DNA of 64,000 nucleotides. Origin: Paguma larvata (lineage: Eukaryota > Chordata > Mammalia > Carnivora > Viverridae). The notes under the pieces are model-generated. The model made no database searches, was not told where the DNA came from, and was given only the letters and a program-made list of their open reading frames with translations. Shown piece by piece: positions 12,004-25,346 of this stretch. Made by a program: the position numbers and the translations under genes. The first letter of the stretch is position 1. The number at the start of each line of letters is the position of its first letter. The stretch is from assembly GCA_030068075.1 (NCBI GenBank), contig CM057829.1, positions 89,147,889 through 89,211,888 of the forward strand, read 5' to 3'.

Positions 12004-12144
12004 CTGGGTTCGTAAAATTTCATTTTTTGACAACTGCATATCCCCAGTCAATTCTTTCACAACGATGCCCAGTGGCTCTAGACGTTTGCTGAAGTAATTT
12101 GTCATTTCAGCTGCCAAGGCTTTCATTGGAGCAACATATACAAT
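12004..12144 (-). CDS. ASCC3: ASCC3 coding exon with motifs Ia and Ib
   Basis: The acceptor is TTCTTTGGCACAG and the donor is ACCCAG|GTATG on the minus strand. The exon is 141 bases, 47 codons, phase 0 at both ends. The product opens [14 protein letters not shown], which is helicase motif Ia (APMKALAAE, exon codons 5-13). It continues [20 protein letters not shown], the TGD of motif Ib at codons 33-35, and ends SKNEILRTQ. These residues line the nucleic-acid channel of the first RecA domain. The next expected coding block (the TTPEKWD motif and then the DEVH motif II) is not found between 1 and 12003, so that exon lies beyond the left edge of the window. The sequence is intact and in frame with the exon before it. 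Confidence 0.97.
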
Positions 12145-12598
12145 CTGTGCCAAAGAAAACACTACCTTGATAAATGAGCAAAACCTAGAAGGTCATTTGT
12201 TTCACAGCAGCCCATGTAAGTCACAATTCACTGGGAAATATAATTGCAGCCACTAGAAGTAAAAAAATCTTAATAGTGATATCTGAAAAGTACTTCTCTT
12301 TCTTGTATTACTGTGCAGCTATTTAAAGGACAATGAAATTTGTGTATATAGCCACATCCCTCTGAAAATTGGTTCTGCTTCAAAGCTAAATGTATGTTCA
12401 CAGTTTTTCACAGGGGTGATAGGATTTTCATAACACAAACAGGGAATGACTTAACAGTAATAGAGAAAATCAAGCAGCAATCTTTACATGACATCATGAA
12501 TATATACTTTTTCCCCAGATTTCATGAAACACGTACAACTACAAATGATTTTAATTTTACAGTTTAAGAAGTTGTGGTCTAACTTGTTAATTTCCTAC

Positions 12599-12799
12599 CT
12601 TAAATTCATTCTTTTTGATAACACCTTGTTGAAAATGTTGGCGAATTTCATGCAAAACTGTAAGCATTGCAATGTTGGTCTTTCCAGCCCCAGTAGGGGC
12701 ACAAATCAGCATGTTCTCATTGGTGTTGTAGGCAGTCTCAAACACAATTGACTGGATTCTATTGAGTCTCCTCATTCCTTTAAAAGCCAGCTGTCCAAT
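12599..12799 (-). CDS. ASCC3: ASCC3 coding exon with the Walker A (motif I) of helicase cassette 1
   Basis: The minus-strand acceptor is GTTTCTCTAG and the donor is TTTAAG|GTAGGA. The exon is 201 bases, 67 codons, phase 0 at both ends. It encodes IGQLAFKGM, then RLNRIQSIVFETAYNTNENM (the Q-motif region, where family members carry F/LNxIQS), then LICAPTGAGKT. The last is a superfamily 2 Walker A motif; its Lys and Thr are codons 40 and 41 of the exon and contact the ATP phosphates. The rest (TNIAMLTVLHEIRQHF and beyond) is the helix after motif I. ASCC3 is a 3'-to-5' helicase. With ALKBH3 it unwinds alkylated DNA for repair, and in the RQT complex with ASCC2 and TRIP4 it splits collided ribosomes marked by ZNF598. 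All the key residues are intact here. Confidence 0.98.
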
Positions 12800-13264
12800 C
12801 TAGAGAAACAGAGAAAGAAGGAAGGAAATAAATGACTCATTATAAATGATAGTAACGTGAAGGACCTATACAAAATATGAAATGCAAACATTTACTTCTT
12901 TGATTAAAAAAATGACTAATTTGTTAGTATCTCAATATGTCCTATATTTAAACCATAGTATGTACATTTGAGAACTCACAACTACTGTATAAATTCTAAT
13001 GCATTTGGGAGTTCCATACTCACTGAATTTGAAAAATATGATACTGACACTACACCTTAGTGTAGTGTATCTTTGAATACAGTCTTAAGTATAAAACAAA
13101 AATAAAATGAAATAGGTATTTTTTAAGTTCTGATGATATTCTAGTTTAGTTAGACTGAAGATGACTAATGAAAGTCCAAACAAGAAACTTCTTGGGCATA
13201 TAAATCAATAGGAAATTCTGTTTCAATATATTATGGATTTAAAAATACTTTTTAAAATAGCAGC

Positions 13265-13690
13265 TATAATAGTAGGAACGATATACATTTATTCAGAACT
13301 TATACTGTGATATATATGTATTTGTGAGCACTTTGATATATATATTTAATTCTCAAAACAATTCTATGGTATAGGTACTTTTTTTTTTTTTTTAATTTTT
13401 TTAACGTTTATTTATTTTTGAGACATAGAGACAGAACGTGAGCAGGAGAAGGGCAGAGAGAGAGGGAGACACAGAATCCGAAACAGGCTCCAGGCTCTGA
13501 GCCGTCAGCACAGAGCCCGATGCGGGGCTCGAACTCACAGACCGCGAGATCATGACCTGAGCCGAAGTCGGCTGCTTAACCGACTGAGCCACCCAGGCGC
13601 CCCGGTATAGGTACTTTCATTATGTCTCTTTAATAAAGAAGAAAATGAAGACAGAGAGGTTAAATAATTTTTCCTTAAGTCTACCATATG
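13265..13690 (+). repeat. MIR element split by a SINE
   Basis: The first part has TTTATTCAGAACTTATACTG and TCTCAAAACAATTCTATGG. The second part (from 13604) has ATAAAGAAGAAAATGAAG and ACAGAGAGGTTAAATAA. Together these are a normal MIR core interrupted by the SINE at 13382-13603. Confidence 0.8.
13382..13603 (-). repeat. Young carnivore SINE inside a MIR
   Basis: Perfect 14-bp duplications GGTATAGGTACTTT lie at 13368-13381 and 13604-13617. The body is close to the felid consensus, including GAGCCACCCAGGCGCCCC. Confidence 0.96.
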
Positions 13691-13714
13691 AAAAGTCTTT
13701 AGAAATGAAAACTA

Positions 13715-16700
13715 CAATGTCAGAAAGCAAACAAAAACCTGGATAGGATTAATGGCAGGAAACTGGAACATCTATATTAATTTCAGAAAAAATAAATTTC
13801 AAAGCCAAGAATAATTACCAGGAATAAAGGCAGTCATTTCATAATGACAAAGAGAATAATTAATTATAGTCATAAAGGCTTATATACCTAATAACAAATC
13901 TTCAAAATACAGGAAGCAAAAACTGATAGTAATGCAAATGATTCCAACATCCTTCCCAACAGATGAAAGAACAAGTAGGCATGAAAATCAACAAGGTTAT
14001 AGTAGACTTGAATAGCACTATCAACAAATTTGACCTGACTGACACTTATTCATCTAATAATAGACTACAAATTCTTATCAAGTATTCATAAAATATTAAA
14101 AAATACAGTATATTCTGGACCATAAAACAAGTTTCAGTAAATTGAAAAGTAATTAAGACAAAATATGTCCTCTTATTAAAACAGAATGAAATTAGAAATC
14201 TTTAACAGAAATATCCTTAGGAGATTTATTCCTAAATAACCCATGGATGAAAGAAGAAATCAAAATGAAATTAATAAGTATTCTTAACTGAAGGAAAAAG
14301 AAAGCTCGACATATCAGAATTTCTGATGCTGCTAAAAGTAATACGTAGGGAGAAATATATAGCATTAACCACTTATAAGAAAAAAAGAAAGGTTTTAAAT
14401 GAACAACTACATCTTCCAGAAAAAAAGAGAAAATTTAAACTAAACTAAGCAGAATAAAGGAAATAGTAAGAATCAAAGTGGATATCAATGAAATGAAAAG
14501 CAAAAAAGCTCATTCTTTGAGATCAACAAAAGTGATTAATCTAGATTGATCAGGAAAAAAAAGAGAAGACAGACATTACTGATGCCAAGAATGAGATTGG
14601 TGGCATTACTACAGATGCTACAGATATATTAAAATGGGGAAATTTTAATAAATAACTTTGTGCCAATAAATTTGACAATGCAGATGAAATTGACAACTTT
14701 CTTAAAGGACACAGATAACAGACACTCAAGAAGAAACATATGACTTAAATAATGTTCTATCTATTAAATAAATTAACAGGCTGCAATTAAAATCCTTCCC
14801 ACAAAGAAAACTCCTGACCCAGACAGCTTCAATGATAAATTCTACCTAACATTTAAGGAGGAAACAATACCAATTCTACATGTAGTTTTAGATTATTTAG
14901 AAAAACTGCAAAGGAGAAAATACTTCCCAAATCAATCTATGTGGCAAACATTTCCCTGATATCAAAATAAGATGAAATAAAATTACAGAACAATACTTTT
15001 CATGAACACAGAGAAAAAAATATAAACAAAACTTGTATAATTCTACAACACAATAATAATATTACCAAGTGGAGATTATCACAAAAATGCAGGGATAGTT
15101 TAATACTGAAAACTCGGTATGATTCACCATAGTAATAAGCTGTAACAGAAAAACCACATGATCATTTCAATAAATGCAGGAAAAAAATCTAACAAAATCC
15201 CACATCCATTCCTGATTAAAAACAAGTCAAATCAAATCAAAACAAAATGCTTTCAACTAGAAACAGAAAGGGATTCCTCAATCTGATAAAGGGAATATAA
15301 AAAAATGCTACAGCTCATACTATTCTTTATGATGAAACACTAAATGCTTTCCCCTAAAATTAGGAACACAACAGGGATGTTGCACTCACCAGTTAACATT
15401 ATACTGGAGATTCTGGTCAGTGCAATCCAAGATTTATTTTTTTTTTAATTTAGAAATAAAGCCATTTACATAAAAAAGAAGAAAAACTGTCTTCATTTAG
15501 AGATAACATGATTTTCTATGCTAAAAATATGATGGAATCTACAAAATATCATCTAACACTAATATATGATTTAAGAAGCTATATAAGTTCAACAGTTTTT
15601 AAAAAGTCATATTTCTATATAATAGCAATGAAAATCTGAAAGTAAAAAAGTTCAAAAATCAATTACCATGGTATCAAAATTATAATCGTAAGGGATGAGA
15701 AACACTTATATACTGAAAACTATATAATTTTGCTTCAAGAATTAAAGAAAATTCTAAAAAAGATGCCAAATCTTCCCAAGTGGATCTATGAATCCAGTGC
15801 AGTTACAATCAACATCTCAACAGACTTTTCTATGAAAATTAAGAAGGTAAATATAAAATTCATATAGAAACACATAGGACTTGGAAGATACAAAACACCT
15901 TTTAAAAAGAGCAAGGTAAAATCAGCTAACTGATTTCAAGATTATTAAAAAACTAGAGAAATCAAGTCAGCATTGTATTAGCATAAAGATAAATTTACAC
16001 AAGGAATCCACGAATAAATCCTCATATATACCAACAACGGATATTTGATAAAGGCTCAAAGGCAATACAGATGACAAAGGATAGTAATATTCAAAAATGA
16101 TGCTGGAACAAATGGATATAAATATAAAACAAAAACAAAAAAACTTGAATCTGTAACTCCCACCATACAAAAATTAACTCAAAGTAGATCATAGACCTAA
16201 ATGTAGAACTTAAAACTATAAAACACGTAGGAAAAAAACTGAAGAGAAAATTTTTTGTGGTCTTGAGTTAGACCAGCATGTCTTAAATATACCATAATCT
16301 ATATACAAACAAATTGATAAACTGAACTTAAGTCAAATGAAAAACCCATAATCTTCAAAACATCATTAGGAAATGAAAAAAGACAGCATGGAAGAAAATC
16401 TTTGCAGAGTATACATCTGACAGAAGACTTACGTCCAGGATATACAAAGGATTCTCAGAACACAACAATAAGAAATCAAACTATCCAATTTTTCAAATGG
16501 GCTAAAGATTTAAACAGTCAATTCACCAAAGAAAATATCTGGATGGCACACAAAAAGATGCTCGACATTATTAGTCACTAGGGAAATGAAAGTTAAAATT
16601 ACAGTGATTTTACACATGTATTAAAGAAGCTACAATTTAAAAAAGTGCCCACTGCAAGTGTTGATGAGGATGTGGAGGAACTGACGCTCTAATACTGCTG

Positions 16701-17130
16701 GTAGGTATCTAAAATAGTACAAACGCTTTGGGAAAAAATGTGGCAACTTATTAAAAGTTAAACATATAATTAAACACATGATCTGGCCATACCACTTCCA
16801 GGTTTTACCAAGAGAAAAAAAAAACCAAATGTACATACAAAAACTTGTACTTATACACATATGGTCTTGGAAGCTTTATTTGTAATAGCCTAAATCCAGA
16901 AACAACTCAAATATTATCAACAGATGAATGAAGAAAATGTGGCATATTGATACAGTGGGAAACTACCCAGCAATAAAATGGAAAAAATTACTGAGATGTA
17001 ATAAAATAAATGAATCTCAAAATGACTGTTGAATGAAAGAAGCCGGACAAAAAAAGAATATACACCGCATGGTTACAATTATATAAAAATCTAGAAAATC
17101 TAATCTAATCTATAGTGACAGAAAGCGGAT
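13715..17130 (+). repeat. Old L1 copy, ORF2 body (heavily decayed)
   Basis: The order of L1 ORF2 landmarks is preserved over 3.4 kb. They include AAATAACCCATGGATGAAAG (14.2 kb), CAGGCTGCAATTAAAATCC, GATAAATTCTACCTAACATT (14.8 kb), CACAACAGGGATGTTGCACTC in the reverse-transcriptase region (15.4 kb), CATCTCAACAGACTTTTCTA, and ATGAATGAAGAAAATGTGGC near the 3' end (16.9 kb). There are many stops and indels and no coding capacity. It lies antisense to ASCC3. Confidence 0.85.
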
Positions 17131-18271
17131 TAGTTGATGCTCTCTGAGCCTCATCCTAAATGTGTGATTTAATCATCTCAGATCATCTCAGAGCAACAGT
17201 TTCCATACTTCTGCAAAGGAAATACAGTATTTACTGCATGAGGTAGTTCTGAATTTTATGAAAGTGTTGGTATAATAAGGACCAGTAATGTTTCTGTTTC
17301 TTAAATTTTAAAACGGGCCTGGTTTGATCTTTTTTTGCAAGAGAGCTTAGCAGATGAAACAATGAAATTAGCCTAGTTTCTCCCTGCCAACAAAATATGT
17401 CTTATTTCAGCACACGATGTGAGAGCTACCATTCAGATGATCAATTAGTCATCAACCAATGAAGAAAGAAAACATTTCTAAGCAAAAATAAATAAATAAA
17501 TTAAATACTGTTGTATACATACAATGACTGTCAACAGAACATCCTGGCATTGAACAGTAAATTTAAAAAACAAAAACAAAAACCTCCAAAAATTTACAAA
17601 TTACTTCAAACAGTGCTTGTTCTGCTCCCTTCCCAAAAGTTTGTTTTTCAATTTGAATTTAGGAACTTAAATAAACAAATTTAATCAATAAACTTGTTGG
17701 TAAAAAATAAAAAGAATGGGCAAAGACAGTAATTTAACCATATTTAAAAACATCACTGGAGAAATCAGTATATTTCAAACTGTGTCTCTGGACTATTGGA
17801 ACATGAGAAATTAAGTTAAAGTTCATTATATGCAAGGGATTTCTTGTATTTGATTGATATACAAATTATATACACAAATAAAAGGTTAAAGCAGAAGAAA
17901 AGTGTGGCTTGACTCAATTTTAGAATTGTGTACTAATAGTTTTCATTATTTTATTTATACTTCACACATTAATGTCTAATTAAATGGGTCTAACTATCAT
18001 TGCTTCCAAATACTTGTTATTCTTCTAACTTAAAAGAAACACATGTATTGATTTTATATTTTAAAAAAGCTAAAAGTGCAATTAAATAGCATATGAGTAT
18101 TTGCTTTTAAACAGAAAACTGAGTGTCTCATGGCTCATTTATCATAAGGCTTTATGTTCAGCCCAGAGAGTCGTTATAAATAAATACTATTCTCCCTTTT
18201 AATTAGTAGAAGCATTTTCAAAACGTATCATCATCAGCAAATCAAAAAATATTTTAAATATTACAAGCTTT

Positions 18272-18461
18272 GGGTCACATGCGTGGCTCAGTCAGTTAAA
18301 TGTCAGACTCTTGATTTTGGCTCAGGTTATGATCTCATGGTTGTGAGTTCGAGCCCCTGCAATGACAGTGCACAGCCTACTTGAGATCTTCTCTCTCCAT
18401 CTCTCTGCCCCATCTCCCCAATCCCAGGCACTGTCTCTCAAAATAAATAAGTAAATAACTT
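18272..18461 (+). repeat. Diverged carnivore SINE
   Basis: The head is GTCACATGCGTGGCTCAGTC, with GTGAGTTCGAGCCCCTGC as the B-box-like site. The GCTGACAGCTCAGAGCCTGG block is shortened, an older subfamily form. Confidence 0.85.
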
Positions 18462-19601
18462 TAAAATATATATATTACATGTCTTATCCTAAATCCACTT
18501 GTCTACATATATTTTTGATTCATCAGACTACTATCTTTCAGGAAATGACATGACTCAGTTATGCAGTTTCGGGAAAATATATATGTTTCAAATCCCTTTT
18601 AAAACACTGACTACACAAGCTGCTATTGAGTACATACTTTAAAAAATAATCTGGATGATACCATTTACCTGGAAGAACAAAAATGTACATTAAATATACT
18701 GCATTAACTGTTTATAATAATCAAATAAGGTACCTACATTGCCAGTTGATTAAAATGCATTAACTAGGTATTTAAGATGAAGCCAGGACCACACTGCCCT
18801 CTCTAAGCTAGTGTATCATAAGATTATGCTTAAAATTATTCTAACAATAAAGATTACAATTTCAGCATATATTTAGGAAAACTCATATAGATACCAAAGT
18901 CACACGCTATATAATTTTCATAGATTAAGTTTCATCTGGCTCTCGACAGCATGTGGCTTAGGCTCAACATTTCAGAATCAGAGACAACTGCCACTCAGTA
19001 TACTCTGTGCAAGATTTGTTTGCTGGAATCCTACCACTCGAATATCCCTCACACCATGTTCCATACCATAAGCTACTTAAAAGTCATGGGGTTAAAAAAA
19101 AAAAACAAATTATATGAAGACATTTTAATATGAATTTAATATCATTGAGTATCCATTAGATGATTAGATATTTTAGATAATTAGGTTTTTTTTTTTTCAT
19201 TTAAAGATCTTTACTCACTGCTTGTATGTATATAAAACCCTTTCAGTAATCATTCTAAAATAGAGGACTTTGGGCCTTCATAATAGGATATGTTAAAGAA
19301 AATTTCACCTTTCATTCATTGCTGGGATCATCATGTGGTCACCTGGCAAATATTTATTGTGCTACAAACTGTTTAAATGGTCAAAAGGTAGTAATGATTT
19401 GAAATTAAGGTAGGAGACAGAAAATACACAATTCACTACTGAAGAGATTATTTCAAACACTGATAGGAATTGATTTTTAATAGACGGTATATATGTGAAC
19501 CAGACTAATTGGCACTTTGGACAAATCTGCCATGATGAAGGTTCTGTGACCCGAAACCTTCTTGAGAATAGCCCCTTCAGCTTCCACATTCTTTTTATTT
19601 T

Positions 19602-19812
19602 TTATTTTTTTTTTAATGTTTATTTTTGAGACAGAGAGAGACAGAGCATGAGTGAGGGAGGGGCTTAGAGAGGAAGACTCAGAATCCAAAGCAGGCTCCA
19701 GGCTCTGAGCTGTCAGCACAGAGTCTGACGCGGGGCTCGAAGTCATCAACTTCAAGATCATGACCTGAGCCAAAGTCAGATGCTCAAGTGATTGAGCCAC
19801 CCACGCGCTCCC
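19602..19812 (-). repeat. Carnivore SINE
   Basis: The inverted head is GAGCCACCCACGCGCTCCC. Imperfect flanking copies of CCACATTCTTTTTATTT lie on both sides. Confidence 0.92.
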
Positions 19813-20989
19813 ACTCCCACATTCTTTTATTTAACCATATCCTTAAGTATACAATCGGGACATAACATCCTCAAAATGCTCTGAAGATAGGACTATGAAC
19901 ACACACTTATTCTTAAACATTCTCCTCTGGGATGGTATCCCAGCATACACTCCCAGTCTCCAGGGCTATAAAAACAAGTCTTAGAAGATATGCGGTTAGA
20001 GGTCTGTTTCTCTTGCAACCACCTAAGACACAGTTCTATCTGTAAGTTCTCTTGTCAATGGACTTGCTGGCCTTCTTCTTCAGCCTTTTTCTTTGGTCTC
20101 AGGGCTCCTACAGCCTTTGGAGATTGCTTTGCATATACTTACCTTTCAGGAAACAGTGTAATACAGAGGAAGAGGGCGTTAACAGTTAGGAAAGGAATAT
20201 ACGAGTCATGGGGAAGTTACAGGTCATGCTAAAGAGTTATGAATTTATATTCTTAATACAAGAGAAAGTCTTTTCATTATTTTAAGTGGAGGAATGACAA
20301 CTATATATTTTAAAGGTCTACTTAGTCATCATGTGAAGAACGGATTGGGAAATGGGAAACAACTATGCTAGTAGTTAAGGTGAGGAATGATGCTGGTTTA
20401 TATTACAAGTGGAAACTGAGGTAGGATACAGACTATATATCTAAGGTGCAGCTAATAGGATTCAATAATGACTTAAATGTGAGACAGTGGGTTTAAAAAA
20501 AAAGAGAGTAGATGGATAGCAGTTCTACTGAATATAAGAAAGATTAAGAGGACAGACTGAGAGAGGTAAAAGAAAAAACACTACATTTGAAGAACTCATT
20601 ATATGTCCAACAGGCATTGCATCTGACTTTGGAAGTCAATGGAAAGGTCAAGATTTTTTTAAAAACTCATTTTCTGAGAGTTACTGTGACTTTCTCAAGG
20701 TTACATACTAGTAGCAGACCTAAAATAAAATTTCACACTATTCTTCAATAACAAAAATTTAAAAAGGAAACATAATGCAAACCATATATATAAATTTTAA
20801 TTTTCTAGCAGAAACATTAAAAAGTTTTTAAAAATTAAAAATAATTTTATAAAATTTTATATACCCAATATATCTAAAATATTACCTTTTAATACATAAT
20901 AAAAATTATTTTTTATATGACAAAGTTGAGACATAAGTGCATTTTACACTTAGAGCACATCTCAATCCAGACTAGCCATATTTCTTTTT

Positions 20990-21185
20990 TATTATTTAAA
21001 AATGTTTTTAATTGAAGTGTAGTTGACATATCATATTACTTCCAGGTATATAATTGATTGATTGCACAATTCTATACATTACAACATGCTTACCATGATA
21101 AGTGTAGTCCCTATCTGTCACCATACAAAATTATTATAATCTACTGACTATGTTCCCTATGTTGTACTTTTCACACAAAAATTAC
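20990..21185. repeat. L1-derived non-coding fragment
   Basis: TTAATTGAAGTGTAGTTGAC, then ATGATAAGTGTAGTCCCTAT, then CTGTCACCATACAAAATTAT. It is the same mammalian L1-associated sequence as at 10828-11160. Confidence 0.6.
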
Positions 21186-21234
21186 TTACAGTCTCTAAAG
21201 TGCTAAATGACAAACATCTTCTTTTAGAATATGA

Positions 21235-21325
21235 GAGTACTGAGGGTTGGGACTTCTGTGTTTCATCTTTGTCTTCCTAATGCCTAGCACAGTTAGGCAC
21301 AAAGGAAATATTCAGTGATGTTTTT
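21235..21325 (+). repeat. L2 3'-end fragment
   Basis: TTGGGACTTCTGTGTTTCAT, then CTAATGCCTAGCACAGTTAG, then AAGGAAATATTCAGTGATG resembles the L2 tail. Confidence 0.6.
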
Positions 21326-21647
21326 TCTACACATGCTTCAGCTGAGTCATTCTAATAAACCAATTATCATCTGTAAGCTGCATCACTGATGAATTTTCAT
21401 GAATTAAGTAATATATAAGACATTCATGTTAAGCACAATGACTAATTCCAGAACAGGAGCTGAGTATATATTATTCTGCGAACATTATTTAAGCTTGATG
21501 TTTTCTATCAGATATCATATATACATTAACATTAATAAATGTGCACCCACCGCCAAAAATTTATCCAAGTTAAACTAACTGAACAAGAATGCCAGGTAAA
21601 TAAATAAGCACAAAGATGTTTGCAAACACACCATTTACAAAGAAACG

Positions 21648-21717
21648 AAGGAAGGAAGGAAGGAAGGAAGGAAGGAAGGAAGGAAGAAGGAAGGAAGGAA
21701 GGAAGGAAGGAAGGAAG
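21648..21717 (+). repeat. (GGAA)n microsatellite
   Basis: About 17 GGAA units with one unit shortened in the middle. On the other strand it gives the meaningless Ser/Leu/Pro/Phe runs that mimic an open frame. Confidence 0.98.
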
Positions 21718-21920
21718 TTACAAGTTCAATGTCCACAAATAGTGGATATAGGTATAGGAAAATGTATCCAAAAGCAAAAAAAAACAAAAACAAAAAACAA
21801 AAAACAAACAAAAAGAAAAACATGCCACGGAACAGTAACATAATTAAGTATTTGTTGATATTAAAAAATTATGGAAAAAATATACTGTTCCACTGGAGGT
21901 GGGATTATAAAGGAACTTTT

Positions 21921-21952
21921 TTATTTTAATTTTTTTAATGTTTATTTTTGAC

Positions 21953-21987
<35 letters not shown>

Positions 21988-22156
21988 ACATGAGCAGGGG
22001 AGGGGCACAGACAGAGAGGGAGACACAGAATCTGAAACAAGCTCCAGGCTCTGAGCTGTCAGCACGAGCCTGATGCAGGGCTCGAACTCGGGAACAATGA
22101 GATCATGATCTGAACCGAAGTGGGACACTTAACTGACTGAGCCAATCAGGCGCCCC
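21921..22156 (-). repeat. Carnivore SINE, complete
   Basis: Perfect 15-bp duplications TATAAAGGAACTTTT lie at 21906-21920 and 22157-22171. A short (GACA)n run lies in the body. Confidence 0.95.
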
Positions 22157-22352
22157 TATAAAGGAACTTTTGCCTTCTGTTTCATAAATATCAATATTAC
22201 ATTTTAGATATTACTATTTTGGAGTGAACAGATTTTATAATCAGCCCCGCAAACATGCTTTTATGGAATAAAAATATTTATTTTACCAACAAATATATAA
22301 AAGAGGAAGATCTACTCTATATTGTCTTAGAGTATTAAAAATAACATAATAT

Positions 22353-22560
22353 GGGGTGCCTGGGTAGCTCAGTCGGTTGAGTGTCCGACTTGGGATCAGG
22401 TCATAATCTCACAGCTCATGGGTTTGAGCCCCACATTGGGTTCTATGCTGACAGCTCAGAGCCTGGAGCCTGCCTCGGATTCTGTGTCTACAACTTGCTC
22501 TCTCTCTCTTTCTCTCTCTCAAAACTTGAATAAACATTAAAAAATAAATTAAAAAAATAA
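22353..22560 (+). repeat. Carnivore SINE
   Basis: The head is GGTGCCTGGGTAGCTCAGTC. Near-identical flanks AAAATAACATAAT and AAAATAATATAAT lie on the two sides. Confidence 0.92.
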
Positions 22561-25061
22561 AAATAATATAATTTGTTTCTTTAAGATACAAATATGTAAC
22601 GGTTTTAAGTTAATACATAATAACTGATCACCCTTTTCCATGATCTCACATAAAAGCCAATGTCTTTACCAAACACCTAATTTCCAATTTGTACTCCCAC
22701 TTGCAAATGCACTGAAAAATTACTGAATTCTGCTAATTAAGAGAAAAGAAAATAGTCTATGGCCGGTTTCTCTTTACTGAAGAGTCGTGCATTTTAATGG
22801 TTGATAATAATAATTCATTTTGATCAGATGATCTGGGTAGAGGAAATTAAATCTTAGCAACAAAAGGCCTCAGGAGACTAATCTACTATTAAATCTTTGA
22901 AGGAAGTAAGATTGTAAGATTTTGTGAAAATCGAGTTAGGTATTTTATAAAATGAAATGGATCCAAATTTTATTACAGGTGACAAAAAAGCATAAGAAAT
23001 CATAATGCATAATTCATAACCCTTTCATATTATTTAATTGAATGTATTTACACCATTATAATAGTAACCGGAAATATTTAATATGCCCCTAAGTATCAGT
23101 TCCTAAAAATTCTTTCACAGTGAAAATACTCCATCTAAGAAGCACAATAAAAGAAAGATAAAAAATAAACTCCACTAAATAAGTGAGACTAAATATAGTC
23201 TACTATATGGCAACAAAATGCTAAATAAGTAGCTATTAACTACAAACAATAGCAATACCACATTTAAGGTATAATGGGAGTCAGTGAGGTACACTAATCT
23301 CTTCTTGGAAGGTAATGTAGTTGTGGCATGGTTTGAATGCTAAGAAAAACTGTAGAAAAAGTTCTTAAGAGGGAATTTTAAAAGATAAACAAAACTTTTA
23401 TAAAGATAACAAACTCCACTGATAAACTCTGGAGACTGCACATCTGCATTTCTACTAGTGCACTCTTAACGACAGTTTAGCAAGTCCATGTCACTTAGAA
23501 GTGACACCCAAATGCTGTGCCAATAGTCCCAATCACAATATACAAGAAGATAGTAAAAGTCATGGTTTAAGCTCAGTTAGGGGTCTGATTTGGCTAGGTT
23601 TGGTTTGCTTGTCATAGATCGAAACTACCGTAATAAGACAAGGCTGCTTTCACAAAACCAGTATTATAATTACACAAACTTTGGAGGCTGAATTCACACA
23701 AGGTAAAATTGAAGGTTAAGAATCTGGTATTTTCTATTTAATTAATATATTATTTTCATTATGGAAATGAACTCCTGCTGACAGGTACCTAAGTATACTT
23801 CCAGAATGTCAGTGTAAGTGTCATCGCTTAAAAATTTAAGACATCATTATTTATTTGGTATTACGAACAGTCTTTTTGGTCCAAATTGTGGGACCTGCCT
23901 TCTGACAAACAGCTGCACTTCTAATCATGGCAATAAAACAGAAGCACAACAGTCACTATCAAATTCTGTTGAATCCTACAAAGAAAATGTCATTTTCAGC
24001 TTCTTGGCTGATATTTATGGTAATAATTGGTTTCTGCTCTGACTTTAACCTTTAAGGTACTTCCACTATTTTACTTCGAATCTTCAGGAAAAAGTAAAGT
24101 ATTTTGGCACTTAGATGGTCAAGCTCACAAAATGTCATAAATATTAAATTATGGGTAATTCTTAATTTAGACTTTTTTGCAGTATATATGACTTTAAACT
24201 TTCTAAAACTAGTTAAAAAAGGCAAGCATGTCACTTTAAATATACATCTTTTAAACAAGAAAATTTCATCAAGAGAATCCTCAGATGAATTGTTCTATGC
24301 GATGAGACTACTCCCACGTGCATTTAATTGCACAATATTGGAATAACAGTATGATTTCAAGTCAATAATTCATTTAAATAATAATAACTTACCAAAATAA
24401 TGTATTAGATAAATAAAAGTATTAAAGTGGTCAGTTCAATACACAAAAGTATGAATGTGTATGTATATTCCAATGCTTAAGAAAATACTTGGTTATTGAC
24501 TTCCTGAAGATCACAAATTTTAAAATACCTATTTAAATTGATACCTTTAAAATTGCTAATATTTTAAATACACAATGTAACATCATTAATGCATTTCTAT
24601 AAAATGGAAGGTCTGAGAATTACTGATTTAATGGGGAAATAAGTAGTAAAGTGGACTTATAAATTATTTCCTTAAACTGAAATTTACTGTTTATTTCCCC
24701 ACGAGACCTGAAGCTCACATAGAAGGGTTTCAAATACACTGAACAAACCACTCAAAGAGTAGGAAAAAGGACGGAGTCAAAGACTGCCAGATAGGGACTC
24801 AGCTTAGGGTGTGCTGAGGAGGCCAGTGCTTTGAGAAGAGGATCCTCATACTTGGGGTAGGGACTATGCATGCTTTTAAAAATGACAGGTTTCTAGTACT
24901 CAACTCTTGAGGTTTTCATTCATTTGTCCAGGGCAGGAATAGAAATTTTTATATTTCTTTATAGCACCCAATTGATTATTAAAGTCCAAAGCAAGACTGA
25001 GAACTGTTACCCTAATTTTTCTGCCCACTCCCAACACAGTGACTAGGTTTTCTCAGTCATC

Positions 25062-25346
25062 GTTTTTTTTTTTGTGTGTGTTTGTTTGTTTGGTTTTAAG
25101 TTTATTTATTTTTGAGACAGAGAGAGGGAGGGAGGGAGGGAGGGAGAGAGAGAGAGAGTCAGAAAGAGAGAGAGAGAAGACGAGCTAGGGAGGGGCAAAC
25201 AGCGAGGGAGATACAGAATCTGAAGTAGGCTCCAGGCTCTGAACTGTCATCACAGAGCCTGACACGGGGCTTGAATCCATGAACTGTGAGATCATGACCT
25301 GAGCCGAAGTTGGACGTTTAAAATCAACTGAGCCATCCGGGTACCC
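25062..25346 (-). repeat. Carnivore SINE with an expanded GGGA/GA tract
   Basis: The inverted head is GAGCCATCCGGGTACCCC. The flanks are CAGTCATCGTTTT and CAGTCGTCTTTT. A purine expansion at 25125-25180 lengthens it. Confidence 0.9.
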
